DNA of 64,000 nucleotides, from contig NZ_JADWOX010000009.1 of assembly GCF_016135805.1 (NCBI RefSeq), positions 1 to 64,000 of the forward strand. Direction: 5' to 3'. The notes under the pieces are model-generated. The model was not told the origin of the DNA, searched no databases, and saw only the letters and a program-made list of their open reading frames with translations. The stretch comes from Caulobacter hibisci (GTDB lineage: Bacteria > Pseudomonadota > Alphaproteobacteria > Caulobacterales > Caulobacteraceae). The translations under genes were made by a program, and so were the position numbers. Positions 43,830 through 52,139 of this stretch are shown in pieces. The stretch's first letter is position 1. Each line of letters begins with the position of its first letter.

Positions 43830-44489
43830 ATGTCGCTTCGCATAAACGGCCTGGCGCCGAACTTCACGGCCGAGACCACCGAGGGGACGATCGCTTTCCA
43901 CGACTGGATCGGCGACAGCTGGGCGATCCTGTTCTCGCATCCCAAGGACTTCACCCCGGTCTGCACGACCGAGCTCGGCTACATGGCCAAGCTGAAGCCC
44001 GAGTTCGACAAGCGCAACACCAAGGTCATCGGCCTGTCGGTGGATCCGGTGACCAACCACGCCCGCTGGGCCCAGGACATCGCCGAGACGCAAGGGACCG
44101 CCCCGAACTACCCGATGATCGGCGACACCGACCTGGTGGTCTCCAAGCTCTACAACATGCTGCCGGAAGAGATCGAAGGCGGCTCGGACGGCCGCACCGC
44201 CGCCGACAACGCCACGGTCCGCACCGTGTTCATCATCGGCCCCGACAAGCGCATCAAGCTGATGATCAGCTATCCGATGACCACCGGCCGAAACTTCGAC
44301 GAGATCCTGCGGGTGCTCGACTCCATGCAGCTGACCGCCAGGCACCGCGTGGCCACGCCGGTGAACTGGCAGGACGGCGACAAGGTGATCATCGCCGGCT
44401 CGGTGTCGGACGACGAGGCCAAGACGCTCTATCCGGACGGCTGGGAAGCCCCGCGCCCCTATCTCCGCATCGTGCCCCAGCCGAAATAG
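43830..44489 (+). CDS. 1-Cys peroxiredoxin (Prx6 type)
   Basis: Thiol peroxidase of 219 aa that reduces H2O2 and organic hydroperoxides. The peroxidatic Cys45 lies in FTPVCTTELG; there is no other cysteine in the protein, so it is a true 1-Cys enzyme needing an external thiol such as glutathione. Prx6 features continue with VIGLSVDPVTNHARW and the C-terminal domain with TPVNWQDGDKVII. The ATG at 43830 follows GGGGAAAAG. The persulfide dioxygenase gene starts three bases after the stop, so they form an operon. Confidence 0.94.
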   Translation: MSLRINGLAPNFTAETTEGTIAFHDWIGDSWAILFSHPKDFTPVCTTELGYMAKLKPEFDKRNTKVIGLSVDPVTNHARWAQDIAETQGTAPNYPMIGDTDLVVSKLYNMLPEEIEGGSDGRTAADNATVRTVFIIGPDKRIKLMISYPMTTGRNFDEILRVLDSMQLTARHRVATPVNWQDGDKVIIAGSVSDDEAKTLYPDGWEAPRPYLRIVPQPK

Positions 44490-44492
44490 GAC

Positions 44493-45527
44493 ATGCTGTT
44501 CGAGACCTTCAGCGCTGGAGGTTGCCGCTCGTACCTGGTCGGGTGCGAGCGGACCCGCGCGGCGGTGCTGATCGATCCCGAACTGAGTCTGAGCGACCAT
44601 TATCGCGGCTTCCTGCTGCAGAACGGCCTGTCGCTGCGCTACATCGTCGACACCCACACCCACGCCGACCACTTCTCGGCCGGCCGGTCGCTGAGCAAGG
44701 CGATGGGCGCGCCGGTGGTGATGCACAGGCTCAGCCCCGCGCCGCACGCCGAGCTGCGGCTCGACGACGGCGACATGCTGGTGGCCGGCGACCTGAAGCT
44801 GAAGGCCCTGCACACCCCCGGCCACACCCGCGATTCCATGTGCCTGGTGCTGGGCGACCGGGCGTTCACCGGCGACACCCTGCTGATCGGCGGCACGGGC
44901 CGCACCGACCTGCCGACCGGCGACCCGCACGCCCTGTTCGACAGCCTGTTCGACAAGCTCTTGAAGCTGCCGGGCGAGACGCTGGTCTACCCCGCCCACG
45001 ACTACAAGGGCCGTTCCCACTCGACGATCGCCGACGAGATCGCGACCAATCCGCGCCTGCAGAAGACCGAGCGCGCCGCCTTCGTGGCGATGATGCGCGA
45101 CCTCGACCTGGCCGCCCCCACCCACCTGACCGAGGCCTTGCGTACAAACATGAGCGGCGGCAAGACCGTCGCCCAGCTGCTGGCCGAGGCCGCCGCCGTC
45201 GTGCCGTTCATGGCCCTGGCCGAACTCGACGACCGGCTGGGGGCCAACAGCGCCGACCTGGTGGTCATCGACCTGCGCGAGAAGGAGGCCTTCGAGGCCG
45301 GCCACATCCGCGGGGCCCTGCACCTGCCGCGCGGCCAGCTGGAGCTGCGGGTCAATACCGCCCTGCCCGACCCGACCGCCCGCATCGTCACCTGCTGCGA
45401 GTTCGGCAAGATCTCGACCCTGGCCGCCGCCACCCTGCGCGAGCTGGGCTATCAGCGCGTCACCGCCCTCGACGGCGGGGTCGCCGCCTGGCGCGAGGCC
45501 GGCCTGGCGCTCGACCTCCCCGGCTAG
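44493..45527 (+). CDS. Persulfide dioxygenase (ETHE1-like) fused to rhodanese
   Basis: A 344-aa cytoplasmic fusion. N-terminal metallo-beta-lactamase domain (about residues 1-235) with the iron motif THTHADH (His55, His57, Asp59, His60) and HTPGHT (about 108), as in ETHE1-type persulfide dioxygenases that oxidise glutathione persulfide to sulfite. C-terminal rhodanese domain (about 240-340) whose active-site loop reads TCCEFGKIS with Cys301 and Cys302. The fusion should couple persulfide oxidation with sulfur transfer. It overlaps no gene, is three bases after the peroxiredoxin, and may be followed by the gene at 45567 on the same strand. Confidence 0.9.
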   Translation: MLFETFSAGGCRSYLVGCERTRAAVLIDPELSLSDHYRGFLLQNGLSLRYIVDTHTHADHFSAGRSLSKAMGAPVVMHRLSPAPHAELRLDDGDMLVAGDLKLKALHTPGHTRDSMCLVLGDRAFTGDTLLIGGTGRTDLPTGDPHALFDSLFDKLLKLPGETLVYPAHDYKGRSHSTIADEIATNPRLQKTERAAFVAMMRDLDLAAPTHLTEALRTNMSGGKTVAQLLAEAAAVVPFMALAELDDRLGANSADLVVIDLREKEAFEAGHIRGALHLPRGQLELRVNTALPDPTARIVTCCEFGKISTLAAATLRELGYQRVTALDGGVAAWREAGLALDLPG

Positions 45528-45566
45528 GCGGACGAAACGGCCTCGCTTCTCCGGCGTTTGGTCCGC

Positions 45567-46055
45567 ATGACCTATCTGACCCGAACCGTGTTCGCGGGCG
45601 CCAGCCTGCTGCTGATGCTGGCGGCCCTGGCCCTCATAGCGCTGGGCTTCATGGAGGCGGTGGACGGCTTGCGGGCCCCGGAGACGGCCGGGCCGGACGC
45701 GGTGCTCGACGCCCTGGGCTACATCATCGTCGCCATCGCCGTGTTCGACGTCGCCAAGTACCTGTTCGAGGAAGAGGTCACCCGCGGCAGCGAAAAGCGC
45801 AGCGCGGCCGAGGCCCGCCGCAGCCTGACCAAGTTCCTGTCGACCGTGGTCATCGCCCTGTTCCTCGAGGCCCTGGTCATCGTCTTCAAGACCGCGCGCG
45901 AGGACGTCGCCAAGCTGATCTATCCGACCGGACTTCTGGTGGCCTCGGTGCTGGTGCTCGTGGGCCTGGGCGCCTACCAGCGCTTCTCGGCCGCCGTCGA
46001 GGAGAAGGTCGGCGACGACGACGACGCGGAGGCGCGGAAGGACAAGGCGAAGTAG
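45567..46055 (+). CDS. Small inner-membrane protein
   Basis: A 162-aa protein with three to four hydrophobic helices: about residues 5-30 (TVFAGASLLLMLAALALIAL), 46-65 (ALGYIIVAIAVFDVAKYLF), 83-105 and 120-138. A charged loop (EEEVTRGSEKRSAAEARRS) follows helix 2 and an acidic/basic tail (DDDDAEARKDKAK) ends it. I recognise no family. Start ATG at 45567. It follows the persulfide dioxygenase gene by 39 bases and may share its operon. Confidence 0.75.
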   Translation: MTYLTRTVFAGASLLLMLAALALIALGFMEAVDGLRAPETAGPDAVLDALGYIIVAIAVFDVAKYLFEEEVTRGSEKRSAAEARRSLTKFLSTVVIALFLEALVIVFKTAREDVAKLIYPTGLLVASVLVLVGLGAYQRFSAAVEEKVGDDDDAEARKDKAK

Positions 46056-46078
46056 CTTCGCCGGTGCGTGGTCCCCGC

Positions 46079-46158
46079 CCTTCGACAAGCTCAGAGTGAG
46101 GAGCAAGGGACAGGCTCGGCGCTGGAAAACCTCATCCTGAGCCTGTCGAAGGACGAGG
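46079..46158. repeat. Palindromic intergenic repeat, family B copy 2
   Basis: Arms 46079-46101 (CCTTCGACAAGCTCAGAGTG) and 46130-46152 (CCTGAGCCTGTCGAAGG core) as in 4437-4526. Between convergent genes. Confidence 0.85.
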
Positions 46159-46166
46159 TTTCGCCC

Positions 46167-46943
46167 CTACCGCGCCAGCCGGCCGTCCCCCAACGCCGCC
46201 GGCTCGAAGCGGAAAATCACCTCCGGATCCGGCTCGGGCACGCCCTTGAGGATCTTCTTGCCCGCCGCCCCTTTCGGCGCGGCCGTATGCAGCAGCCAGC
46301 GGATGACGTTGAGACGGGCGGCCTTCTTGTGGTCGGCCTTCACGCACACCCACGGCGCGGTCTCGCTGTGGGTGCGGGTGAGCATGTCGTCGCGGGCGGC
46401 GGTGTAGTCGTCCCACTTCTCCTGGGCGACGGCGTCCAGCGAGCTGGTCTTGAAGGCCTTCAGCGGATCGTCGCGGCGGGCCTTCAGCCGTTCGGCCTGG
46501 GTTTCCTTGTCGATATCCAGCCAGAACTTCGAGAACAGCATGCCGCTCTCGACCAGCATGGTCTCGAAGGCGGGCACGTCGCGCAGGAACTGGGCCTGCT
46601 GCTCGGGCGTGGAGAAGCCCATGACCTTCTCGACCCCGGCCCGGTTGTACCAGGAGCGGTTGAAGATCACCGCCTCGCCGCAGGCCGGCAGCCATTCAAC
46701 ATAGCGCTGGAAGTACCATTCGCTCTGCTGGCGGTCGGTGGGCGCGGGCAGGGCCACGACCGTGGTCTGCCGGCGATGCAGGTGCTCGGTGATGCGGGCG
46801 ATCGTGCCGTCCTTGCCGGCCGCGTCTCGGCCCTCGAAGATCGCCAGCAGCTTCCAGCCGTCCTTGATGGCGTGCCTCTGGAGGGCGATCAGCGCGATCT
46901 GCAGGTCGCGCAGCTCTTCGTCATAGTCGCGGGACTTGGTCAT
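46167..46943 (-). CDS. ppk2: Polyphosphate kinase 2 family protein
   Basis: Nucleotide kinase of 258 aa that uses polyphosphate to phosphorylate GDP/ADP (or forms polyphosphate). P-loop GRDAAGKDGTIARI (about residues 38-51), partner motif FNRSWYNRAGVEKVMGF (Walker B region, about 93-109), and the lid-like basic segment (ERLKARRDDPLKAFK, then WDDYTAARDDML). The length fits the single-domain class. Start ATG at 46943; rsmE diverges 46 bases away. Confidence 0.92.
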   Translation of the reverse strand: MTKSRDYDEELRDLQIALIALQRHAIKDGWKLLAIFEGRDAAGKDGTIARITEHLHRRQTTVVALPAPTDRQQSEWYFQRYVEWLPACGEAVIFNRSWYNRAGVEKVMGFSTPEQQAQFLRDVPAFETMLVESGMLFSKFWLDIDKETQAERLKARRDDPLKAFKTSSLDAVAQEKWDDYTAARDDMLTRTHSETAPWVCVKADHKKAARLNVIRWLLHTAAPKGAAGKKILKGVPEPDPEVIFRFEPAALGDGRLAR

Positions 46944-46989
46944 AGGTGGAGCCTACCCCCAGAAAGGAAACCTGCGCTAGAAGGAGCGC

Positions 46990-47706
46990 ATGATCCGCCT
47001 CTTCGTGCCCCAGCCGCTGTCCAAGGACGCCGGAATCGCTCCGACCCAGGAGCAGTCGCGCTATCTCGTCTCGGTGATGCGCCTTGCCGTCGGCGACGAG
47101 ATCCTGGTGTTCAACGGGACCGACGGCGAATGGCGCGCCAGCCTGGTCGACGCCGGCAAGCGTGGGTGCCTGCTGAAGGCGGAAGAGCAGACCCGGCCCC
47201 AGCTGGTGACGCCCGACCTCGATCTGGTCGTCGCCATGGTCAAGCGCGGCCGCGTCGAGACCATCGTCGAGAAGGCGGCCGAGCTGGGCGCGCGCCGCGT
47301 GCGCCTGACCACCACCCGCCGCACCAATGTCGACTACATGAAGCTGGGGCGCCTGGACGCCATCGCCATGGAGGCCGCCGAGCAGACCGGGCGGATGGAC
47401 GTGCCGGCGATCGTAGATCCCGAGAAGCTCGACAAGATCCTCGACGGCTGGGACGCGGGCCGTCGCCTGGTGTTCTGCGACGAGGGCGGCGACGCCAAAC
47501 CCGCCATCGAGGCCCTGGCCGGAACCGGCGATCCCGCCGCCATCCTGATCGGCCCCGAAGGCGGCTTCGCCCCCGAGGAACGCGAACGCCTGCGGTCCCT
47601 GCCGTTCGTGACCCCCGTGTCGCTGGGCCCGCGCATCCTGCGCGCCGACACGGCCGCGATCAGCGCCATGACGCTGTGGCAGGCGGCGGCGGGGGATTGG
47701 CGCTAA
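46990..47706 (+). CDS. rsmE: 16S rRNA (uracil-1498-N3)-methyltransferase RsmE
   Basis: Methylates U1498 of 16S rRNA with SAM. The 238-aa protein has an N-terminal PUA-like domain (about 1-75) and a SPOUT domain with the trefoil-knot motifs AVGDEILVF, AAELGARRVRLTTTRRT, LIGPEGGFAPEERE (about residues 182-195) and VSLGPRILRADTAAI. Start ATG at 46990 with AAGGAG close upstream. ppk2 diverges to the left; gshA follows on the same strand after a family A repeat. Confidence 0.94.
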   Translation: MIRLFVPQPLSKDAGIAPTQEQSRYLVSVMRLAVGDEILVFNGTDGEWRASLVDAGKRGCLLKAEEQTRPQLVTPDLDLVVAMVKRGRVETIVEKAAELGARRVRLTTTRRTNVDYMKLGRLDAIAMEAAEQTGRMDVPAIVDPEKLDKILDGWDAGRRLVFCDEGGDAKPAIEALAGTGDPAAILIGPEGGFAPEERERLRSLPFVTPVSLGPRILRADTAAISAMTLWQAAAGDWR

Positions 47707-48029
47707 ATCCCCTCTCCCCTTGCGGGAGAGGGTGGCCCGCGAAGCGGGTCGGGTGAGGGGTCGAAAACCCTGTCCGCTTCGACGGCGGATCGACCGGGCG
47801 CGGGCGGAAAGATCTGAGAGACCCCTCATCCGTCGGCTTCGCCGCCACCTTCTCCCGCAAGGGGAGAAGGACGCTCCATATCGCCCGAGACCGAACGGTA
47901 ACGCTAATTGTAGCGGACCCTCTTGAGGTCGGCTAAGACGGCTCCCAATTGCGCTCCACGCGTTTCGTGGCGGTCGGGGGGAATTGGGCCCCTCCCCTCC
48001 TGTGGCGTTTGATTTTAGGGGAGACGGCG
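47707..48029. other. Intergenic region between rsmE and gshA
   Basis: 323 bases. Repeat family A copy 7 occupies 47711-47870. The gshA leader that follows holds nested inverted repeats: CCCAATT (47944-47950) with AATTGGG (47982-47988), and inside it CCACG (47956-47960) with CGTGG (47966-47970). A 5' leader stem-loop of gshA is possible but weak. Confidence 0.5.
47711..47870. repeat. Intergenic inverted-repeat element, family A copy 7
   Basis: Arms as in family A; centre of the CCTGTCCGC/GCGGATCGACCG type shared with copies 1 and 9. Between co-directional rsmE and gshA. Confidence 0.92.
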
Positions 48030-49391
48030 ATGGCCGACACCGCCAGCCTGGATCAGCGCCCGCTGACCCTCGAAGACCTGACCGCCTATTTCGCCAAGGG
48101 CAACAAGCCGAAGTCCGCCTTCCGCGTCGGCGCCGAACACGAGAAGTTCGGCTTCTACCTCGGCAGCCACACGCCGGTGCCCTACGAGGGCGACAAGGGC
48201 GTGCACGCCCTGCTGGTCGGCCTGCAGCGCTTCGGCTGGACACCGGTGATGGAAGGCGATGTGATCATCGGCCTCGAGCGCGACGGCGCCAATGTCAGCC
48301 TGGAGCCGGGCGGCCAGTTCGAGCTGTCGGGCGCGCCGCTGCTGACCATGCACGACATCTGCAACGAGACCGGCGGCCACCTCGACGAGGTCAAGACCGT
48401 CGCCGACGAGCTGGGCCTGGGCTTCCTGGGCGTCGGCTTCTCGCCGCAGTGGAAGCGCGAAGAGGTGCCGATCATGCCCAAGGGCCGGTACGTCATCATG
48501 CGCAACTACATGCCCAAGGTCGGCGGCCTGGGCCTCGACATGATGCTGCGCACCTGCACCGTGCAGGCCAATCTCGACTTCGAGAGCGAAGCCGACATGG
48601 TCGCCAAGTTCCGCATGAGCCTGGCCCTGCAGCCGATCGCGACGGCGCTGTTCGCCAATTCTCCGTTCACGGAAGGCAAGCCGAACGGCTTCCTGTCGGC
48701 GCGCGCCAACGTCTGGACCGACACCGATCCCAACCGCACGGGCCTGCTGGACTTCGTGTTCCAGGACGGCTTCGGCTTCGAGCGCTACGCCAAGTACCTG
48801 CGCGACGTGCCGATGTATTTCGCCAAGCGCGGCGACCGCTATATCGACCTGGCCGGCCGGTCTTTCCGCGACTTCATCGACGGCAAGATCGACGAGGTCG
48901 GCGGCGAGCGGGCGACGATCAAGGACTGGGCCGACCACGCCACCACCGCCTTCCCGGAAGTGCGCCTGAAGACCTATCTGGAAATGCGCGGCGCCGACGC
49001 CGGCCCCTGGAGCCGCCTCTGCGCCCTGCCGGCCCTGTGGACCGGCGTGTTCTACGACGACGCCGCGCTCGCGGCCGCCTGGGACCTGGCCAAGGACTGG
49101 ACCGTCGAAGACCGCGAAGGCCTGCGCCGCGACGTGCCGACCCTGGGCCTGAAGGCCAAGGTCGCCGGCCGCACCGTGCAGGACGTCGCCAAGGACTTCG
49201 TCGCCATCGCCAAGCAGGGCCTCAAGGCCCGCGCCCAGTTGAACGGCGGCTTCCTCGACGAGACCATCTATCTGGGCGAGCTGGAAGAGATCGCCGAGAC
49301 CGGGATCACGCCGGCCGAACGCCTGCTGGAGAAGTTCCACGGCGAGTGGGGCGGCGACATCGGCAAGCTGTTCGACGAAGGGGCTTACTGA
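48030..49391 (+). CDS. gshA: Glutamate-cysteine ligase
   Basis: First enzyme of glutathione synthesis, joining glutamate and cysteine with ATP; 453 aa. It belongs to the plant-type/alphaproteobacterial GCL group: FRVGAEHEKFGFYL (about residues 31-44, glutamate-binding), VSLEPGGQFELSGAPL (about 92-107), MPKGRYVIMRNYMPKVG and LRTCTVQANLDF (about 173-184). Start ATG at 48030 with AGGGGAGAC upstream; the frame extends to 47949 through a possible leader hairpin. It is not adjacent to gshB here. Glutathione made by this enzyme would serve the peroxiredoxin and persulfide dioxygenase encoded about 4 kb away. Confidence 0.93.
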   Translation: MADTASLDQRPLTLEDLTAYFAKGNKPKSAFRVGAEHEKFGFYLGSHTPVPYEGDKGVHALLVGLQRFGWTPVMEGDVIIGLERDGANVSLEPGGQFELSGAPLLTMHDICNETGGHLDEVKTVADELGLGFLGVGFSPQWKREEVPIMPKGRYVIMRNYMPKVGGLGLDMMLRTCTVQANLDFESEADMVAKFRMSLALQPIATALFANSPFTEGKPNGFLSARANVWTDTDPNRTGLLDFVFQDGFGFERYAKYLRDVPMYFAKRGDRYIDLAGRSFRDFIDGKIDEVGGERATIKDWADHATTAFPEVRLKTYLEMRGADAGPWSRLCALPALWTGVFYDDAALAAAWDLAKDWTVEDREGLRRDVPTLGLKAKVAGRTVQDVAKDFVAIAKQGLKARAQLNGGFLDETIYLGELEEIAETGITPAERLLEKFHGEWGGDIGKLFDEGAY

Positions 49392-49402
49392 GCCGGGGAA
49401 GA

Positions 49403-49496
49403 CCCCCTCCGGCCCTCCGGGCCACCTCCCCCAGAGGGGGAGGATCTAGCAATGCTCCCCCGCTGGGGGAGCTGTCGCGGAGCGACTGAGGGGGTC
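49403..49496. repeat. Intergenic inverted repeat, family D copy 3
   Basis: GACCCCCTCCGGCCC through CCCAGAGGGGGAGG, then CTCCCCCGCTGGGGGAGC through CTGAGGGGGTC. Its last bases form most of the TGA stop of the lysoplasmalogenase gene. Between convergent genes. Confidence 0.72.
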
Positions 49497-50127
49497 AGCG
49501 CAACATCCCCCAGACGATCCCCGCCTGGCCGCCGATATACAGAAACCACACGGCCCACGCCGTCAGCCTCTCGGAACCGAAAAGCTTCGCGCCCTTGAAC
49601 AGGTCGAAGGCCAGGATCGCGTCCGAGGCCATGAAGGCCACGCCCCCCGCCGTCGCGGGCCAGCGCACCGTGGGCAGGGCGGCGGCCGACACCACCATGG
49701 CCAGGATCGCCGCCACATAGGCCAGCACCGCCGGCCGCAACGGCCCGAGCGATCCCCACAGCCGCCGCAGCATCACCGCCCCGACCAGGGCCGCCACCGG
49801 CGCGATGACGAAGAAGGCCTGGCTGGGCGCCGTGCGCTCGCGCCAGAACACGATCACATAGACCAGGTGCCCGGCCAGGAACGCCGCCAGGCCGAATGGC
49901 AGCCAGCGCTTGGGATCGCCGGCCAGGAAGGCGTCGCCGGCCGCGCACAGGGTCAGGGCCACGGCCAGCAGCACCGTGCCGCCTTCCAGATAGGCCAGCA
50001 CCGCGAGCGCCGCCGTCGAGGCGGTCTTGACCACGGTGCGCAGGAACGAAGGCGGCCGCTCCACCAGCGCCAGGCCATAGGCCAGGGCGCAGGCGCCACA
50101 GATCGCCCACAGCCAGGCGTCAGTCAT
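49495..50127 (-). CDS. YhhN-family lysoplasmalogenase
   Basis: A 210-aa inner-membrane protein with about eight short helices, matching the YhhN/TMEM86 family whose members hydrolyse the vinyl-ether bond of lysoplasmalogens. Family landmarks include LCAAGDAFLAG (about residues 60-70), FLAGHLVYVIVF (about 83-94) and MASDAILAFDLF (about 166-177), each with conserved Asp or His within helices. Substrate in this organism is not known. The start codon overlaps the end of the DUF1232 gene by eight bases, indicating translational coupling. The stop codon falls in the adjoining repeat. Confidence 0.88.
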   Translation of the reverse strand: MTDAWLWAICGACALAYGLALVERPPSFLRTVVKTASTAALAVLAYLEGGTVLLAVALTLCAAGDAFLAGDPKRWLPFGLAAFLAGHLVYVIVFWRERTAPSQAFFVIAPVAALVGAVMLRRLWGSLGPLRPAVLAYVAAILAMVVSAAALPTVRWPATAGGVAFMASDAILAFDLFKGAKLFGSERLTAWAVWFLYIGGQAGIVWGMLR

Positions 50128-50539
50128 CCGAGGAGAGCTTGCTCAGGAAGGCCTGGGCGGCGTCCTTGTGGCGGCTCTTGAGGTTCTTGCCGACGATGGC
50201 GATCAGGGCCGCGATCACGGCGGCGTCGTCGGTGAAGCCGATGGCCGGCAGGACGTCGGGAATGGCGTCGGTCGGCAGGACGAAATAGGCCAGGGCCGCG
50301 AACATCATGCCCTTGGCCGCCGTAGGCGTCTCCGGATCGCGGGCGCACCACCACAGCGACAGGGCGTCGGCGGCGAACGGGATCTTCGAGGCCACGCGGC
50401 GCATCTTCGGCCAGAAACCGCGCGTCACCCGCTGCTCGTTGACCCGCACGGTGGCCGGAACGAGCGCCTTCCTCGGATCCAGCACGTCGTCGGGCGTGAC
50501 GCCGTTGACGTCGGGGGATGGTTTGGCGTCGGCGCTCAT
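50120..50539 (-). CDS. YkvA/DUF1232 family membrane protein
   Basis: A 139-aa protein whose C-terminal part is the DUF1232 domain: DALSLWWCARDPETPTAAKG, FAALAYFVLPTDAIPDVLPA and GFTDDAAVIAALIAIVGK (about residues 65-120), with the conserved D-x-I-P-D motif. The N-terminal 50 residues are polar. Family function is unknown. The ATG at 50539 is chosen because the region further left has unlikely composition. Its end overlaps the lysoplasmalogenase start by eight bases. Confidence 0.87.
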   Translation of the reverse strand: MSADAKPSPDVNGVTPDDVLDPRKALVPATVRVNEQRVTRGFWPKMRRVASKIPFAADALSLWWCARDPETPTAAKGMMFAALAYFVLPTDAIPDVLPAIGFTDDAAVIAALIAIVGKNLKSRHKDAAQAFLSKLSSDD

Positions 50540-50594
50540 GGGGGTAAACCGCTCCTCAACAGACCAATTAAACGCAACCCCAGGGGAAACGTCC

Positions 50595-51377
50595 ATGAAA
50601 CTCGACAACACCATCGCCGCCGTGATCACCGGCGGCGCCTCGGGCCTTGGCGAAGCCACCGCCCGCGCCCTGGCCGCCCAGGGCGTCAAGGTCGCGATCT
50701 TCGACATGAACGAGGCGCGCGGCGAGGAGGTCGCCAAGGAGATCGGCGGCGTCTACTGCAAGGTCAACGTCACCAGCGACGCCGAGGTCGAGGCCGGCTT
50801 CGAGAAGGCCCGCGCCGCCCACGGCCAGGAGCGGATCCTGGTCAACTGCGCCGGCGTCGGCAACGCCGCCAAGACCGCCAGCCGCGACAAGGCCACCGGC
50901 GAGACCAAGCACTTCCCGCTCGATATCTTCGACCGGGTGATCCAGATCAACCTGGTGGGCACCTTCCGCTGCATCGCCAAGTCGGCCAAGGGCATGCTCG
51001 ACCTGGAGCCTCTGGAGGACGGCGAGCGCGGCGCGATCGTCAATACCGCCAGCGTCGCCGGCGAGGACGGCCAGATCGGCCAGGCCGCCTATTCGGCCTC
51101 CAAGGGCGGCGTCATCGGCATGACCCTGCCGATCGCCCGCGACCTGATGAACGACGGCATCCGCGTCAACACCATCCTGCCGGGCATCTTCAACACCCCG
51201 CTGATGAACGCCGCGCCCGACAACGTCAAAGCCGCCCTCGCCGCCTCGGTGCCCTTCCCCAAGCGCCTGGGGAACCCGGCCGAATACGCCCAGCTGGCCC
51301 TGACCATGATCACCTGCGGCTACTTCAACGGCGAAGACGTCCGCCTCGACGGCGGCATCCGCATGGCGCCGCGCTGA
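50595..51377 (+). CDS. Short-chain dehydrogenase, 3-hydroxyacyl-CoA dehydrogenase type 2-like
   Basis: A 260-aa NAD-dependent oxidoreductase. Rossmann motif TGGASGLGEATA (about residues 12-23), an Asp at the end of strand 2 (IFDMNEA) that favours NAD over NADP, NAG-equivalent NCAGVGNA, and active residues Ser in NTASVAGEDG and YSASK (Tyr/Lys at about 168-172). The sequence resembles HSD10-type 3-hydroxyacyl-CoA dehydrogenases of fatty-acid and isoleucine breakdown. ATG at 50595 with CAGGGGA upstream. A family A repeat separates it from convergent ydbL. Confidence 0.9.
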   Translation: MKLDNTIAAVITGGASGLGEATARALAAQGVKVAIFDMNEARGEEVAKEIGGVYCKVNVTSDAEVEAGFEKARAAHGQERILVNCAGVGNAAKTASRDKATGETKHFPLDIFDRVIQINLVGTFRCIAKSAKGMLDLEPLEDGERGAIVNTASVAGEDGQIGQAAYSASKGGVIGMTLPIARDLMNDGIRVNTILPGIFNTPLMNAAPDNVKAALAASVPFPKRLGNPAEYAQLALTMITCGYFNGEDVRLDGGIRMAPR

Positions 51378-51384
51378 CCCAGTT

Positions 51385-51549
51385 CCCTCTCCCCTTGCGG
51401 GAGAGGGTGGCCCCCGCCAGGGGGTCGGGTGAGGGGTCGCACCAACGCAAAACGCCGCGACGGCCGATCGGCTGTCGCGGCGTTTCACATCTGAGAGACC
51501 CCTCATCCGTCATCCTTCGGATGACACCTTCTCCCGCAAGGGGAGAAGG
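51385..51549. repeat. Intergenic inverted-repeat element, family A copy 8 (central hairpin type)
   Basis: Family A arms with the central 14-bp hairpin 51452-51465 with 51470-51483, loop GATC, loop-closing pair C-G. Between convergent SDR and ydbL genes. Confidence 0.92.
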
Positions 51550-51556
51550 ATCAGGG

Positions 51557-51910
51557 TTACTTCTTCACCCAGCCGCCGCCGAGCGGCTTCCAGTACTGCC
51601 CCGGCGCCAGGCGGGCGTAGAGCTGCTTGGCGGTGGCCTGGCCGGCGGCGTCGGCGGTGACGCCGGTCTTGGCGGCGGTGTCCTTGTAGACGGCCGCGCG
51701 GCCGGTGTTGATCTCGGCCACGGCGGCGCGCAGGTCGGCGTCGCCGCCCGACACGATGCCGAGGAAGCCGTCGGCCTGCTCGCCGATCGTGCCGGAGGCC
51801 TTGCCGGCGTCCACGGCGGCCTTGGCGGCGGCCGACTGGGCCAGCACCGGGGCGGCGACCGCGCCCATGGCGGCCGCGATGGCCAGGACCGTCATCGTCT
51901 TGCGGATCAT
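51557..51910 (-). CDS. ydbL: YdbL-family periplasmic protein (DUF1318)
   Basis: A 117-aa exported protein. Signal peptide MTVLAIAAAMGAVAAPVLAQ; mature part matches DUF1318: AVDAGKASGTIGEQADGFLG, VAEINTGRAAVYKDTAAKTG and the C-terminal GQYWKPLGGGWVKK. In E. coli, YdbL is reported to act as a chaperone of the YdbH-YnbE complex that links the two membranes for lipid transfer. It is last of three same-strand genes in the order ydbH, ynbE, ydbL, starting 14 bases after ynbE, with SD GAGGAGG. Confidence 0.9.
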   Translation of the reverse strand: MIRKTMTVLAIAAAMGAVAAPVLAQSAAAKAAVDAGKASGTIGEQADGFLGIVSGGDADLRAAVAEINTGRAAVYKDTAAKTGVTADAAGQATAKQLYARLAPGQYWKPLGGGWVKK

Positions 51911-51924
51911 GGCGGTTCCTCCTC

Positions 51925-52104
51925 TTAGAACAGGTTCGGGTTTTGCTGGATCAGCGTCTGGACTTCCTTGTCCAGCCGCACCCGCACATCGGCGTCCAGC
52001 TTGGCGTAGATGTTGATCGGATCGACCTTGACGCGGACGGTCGGGGTGCAGGCCGCGAGGCCTCCCGCCGCCAGCAGGGTCGCGATCAGGACGCGCTTGT
52101 GCAT
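51925..52104 (-). CDS. ynbE: YnbE-family lipoprotein
   Basis: A 59-aa lipoprotein: MHKRVLIATLLAAGGLAAC with lipobox LAAC, then PTVRVKVDPINIYAKLDADV with the beta-strand pattern of YnbE. In E. coli, YnbE multimers extend the YdbH bridge at the outer membrane. Thr after the lipidated Cys is consistent with outer-membrane sorting. The ATG at 52104 is used; the frame opens at 52143, inside the end of ydbH, giving a leader unlike a signal sequence. Confidence 0.92.
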   Translation of the reverse strand: MHKRVLIATLLAAGGLAACTPTVRVKVDPINIYAKLDADVRVRLDKEVQTLIQQNPNLF

Positions 52105-52139
52105 GGGTTTGTCTCCAGTTCGGGGTTCACGTTGCGCGG

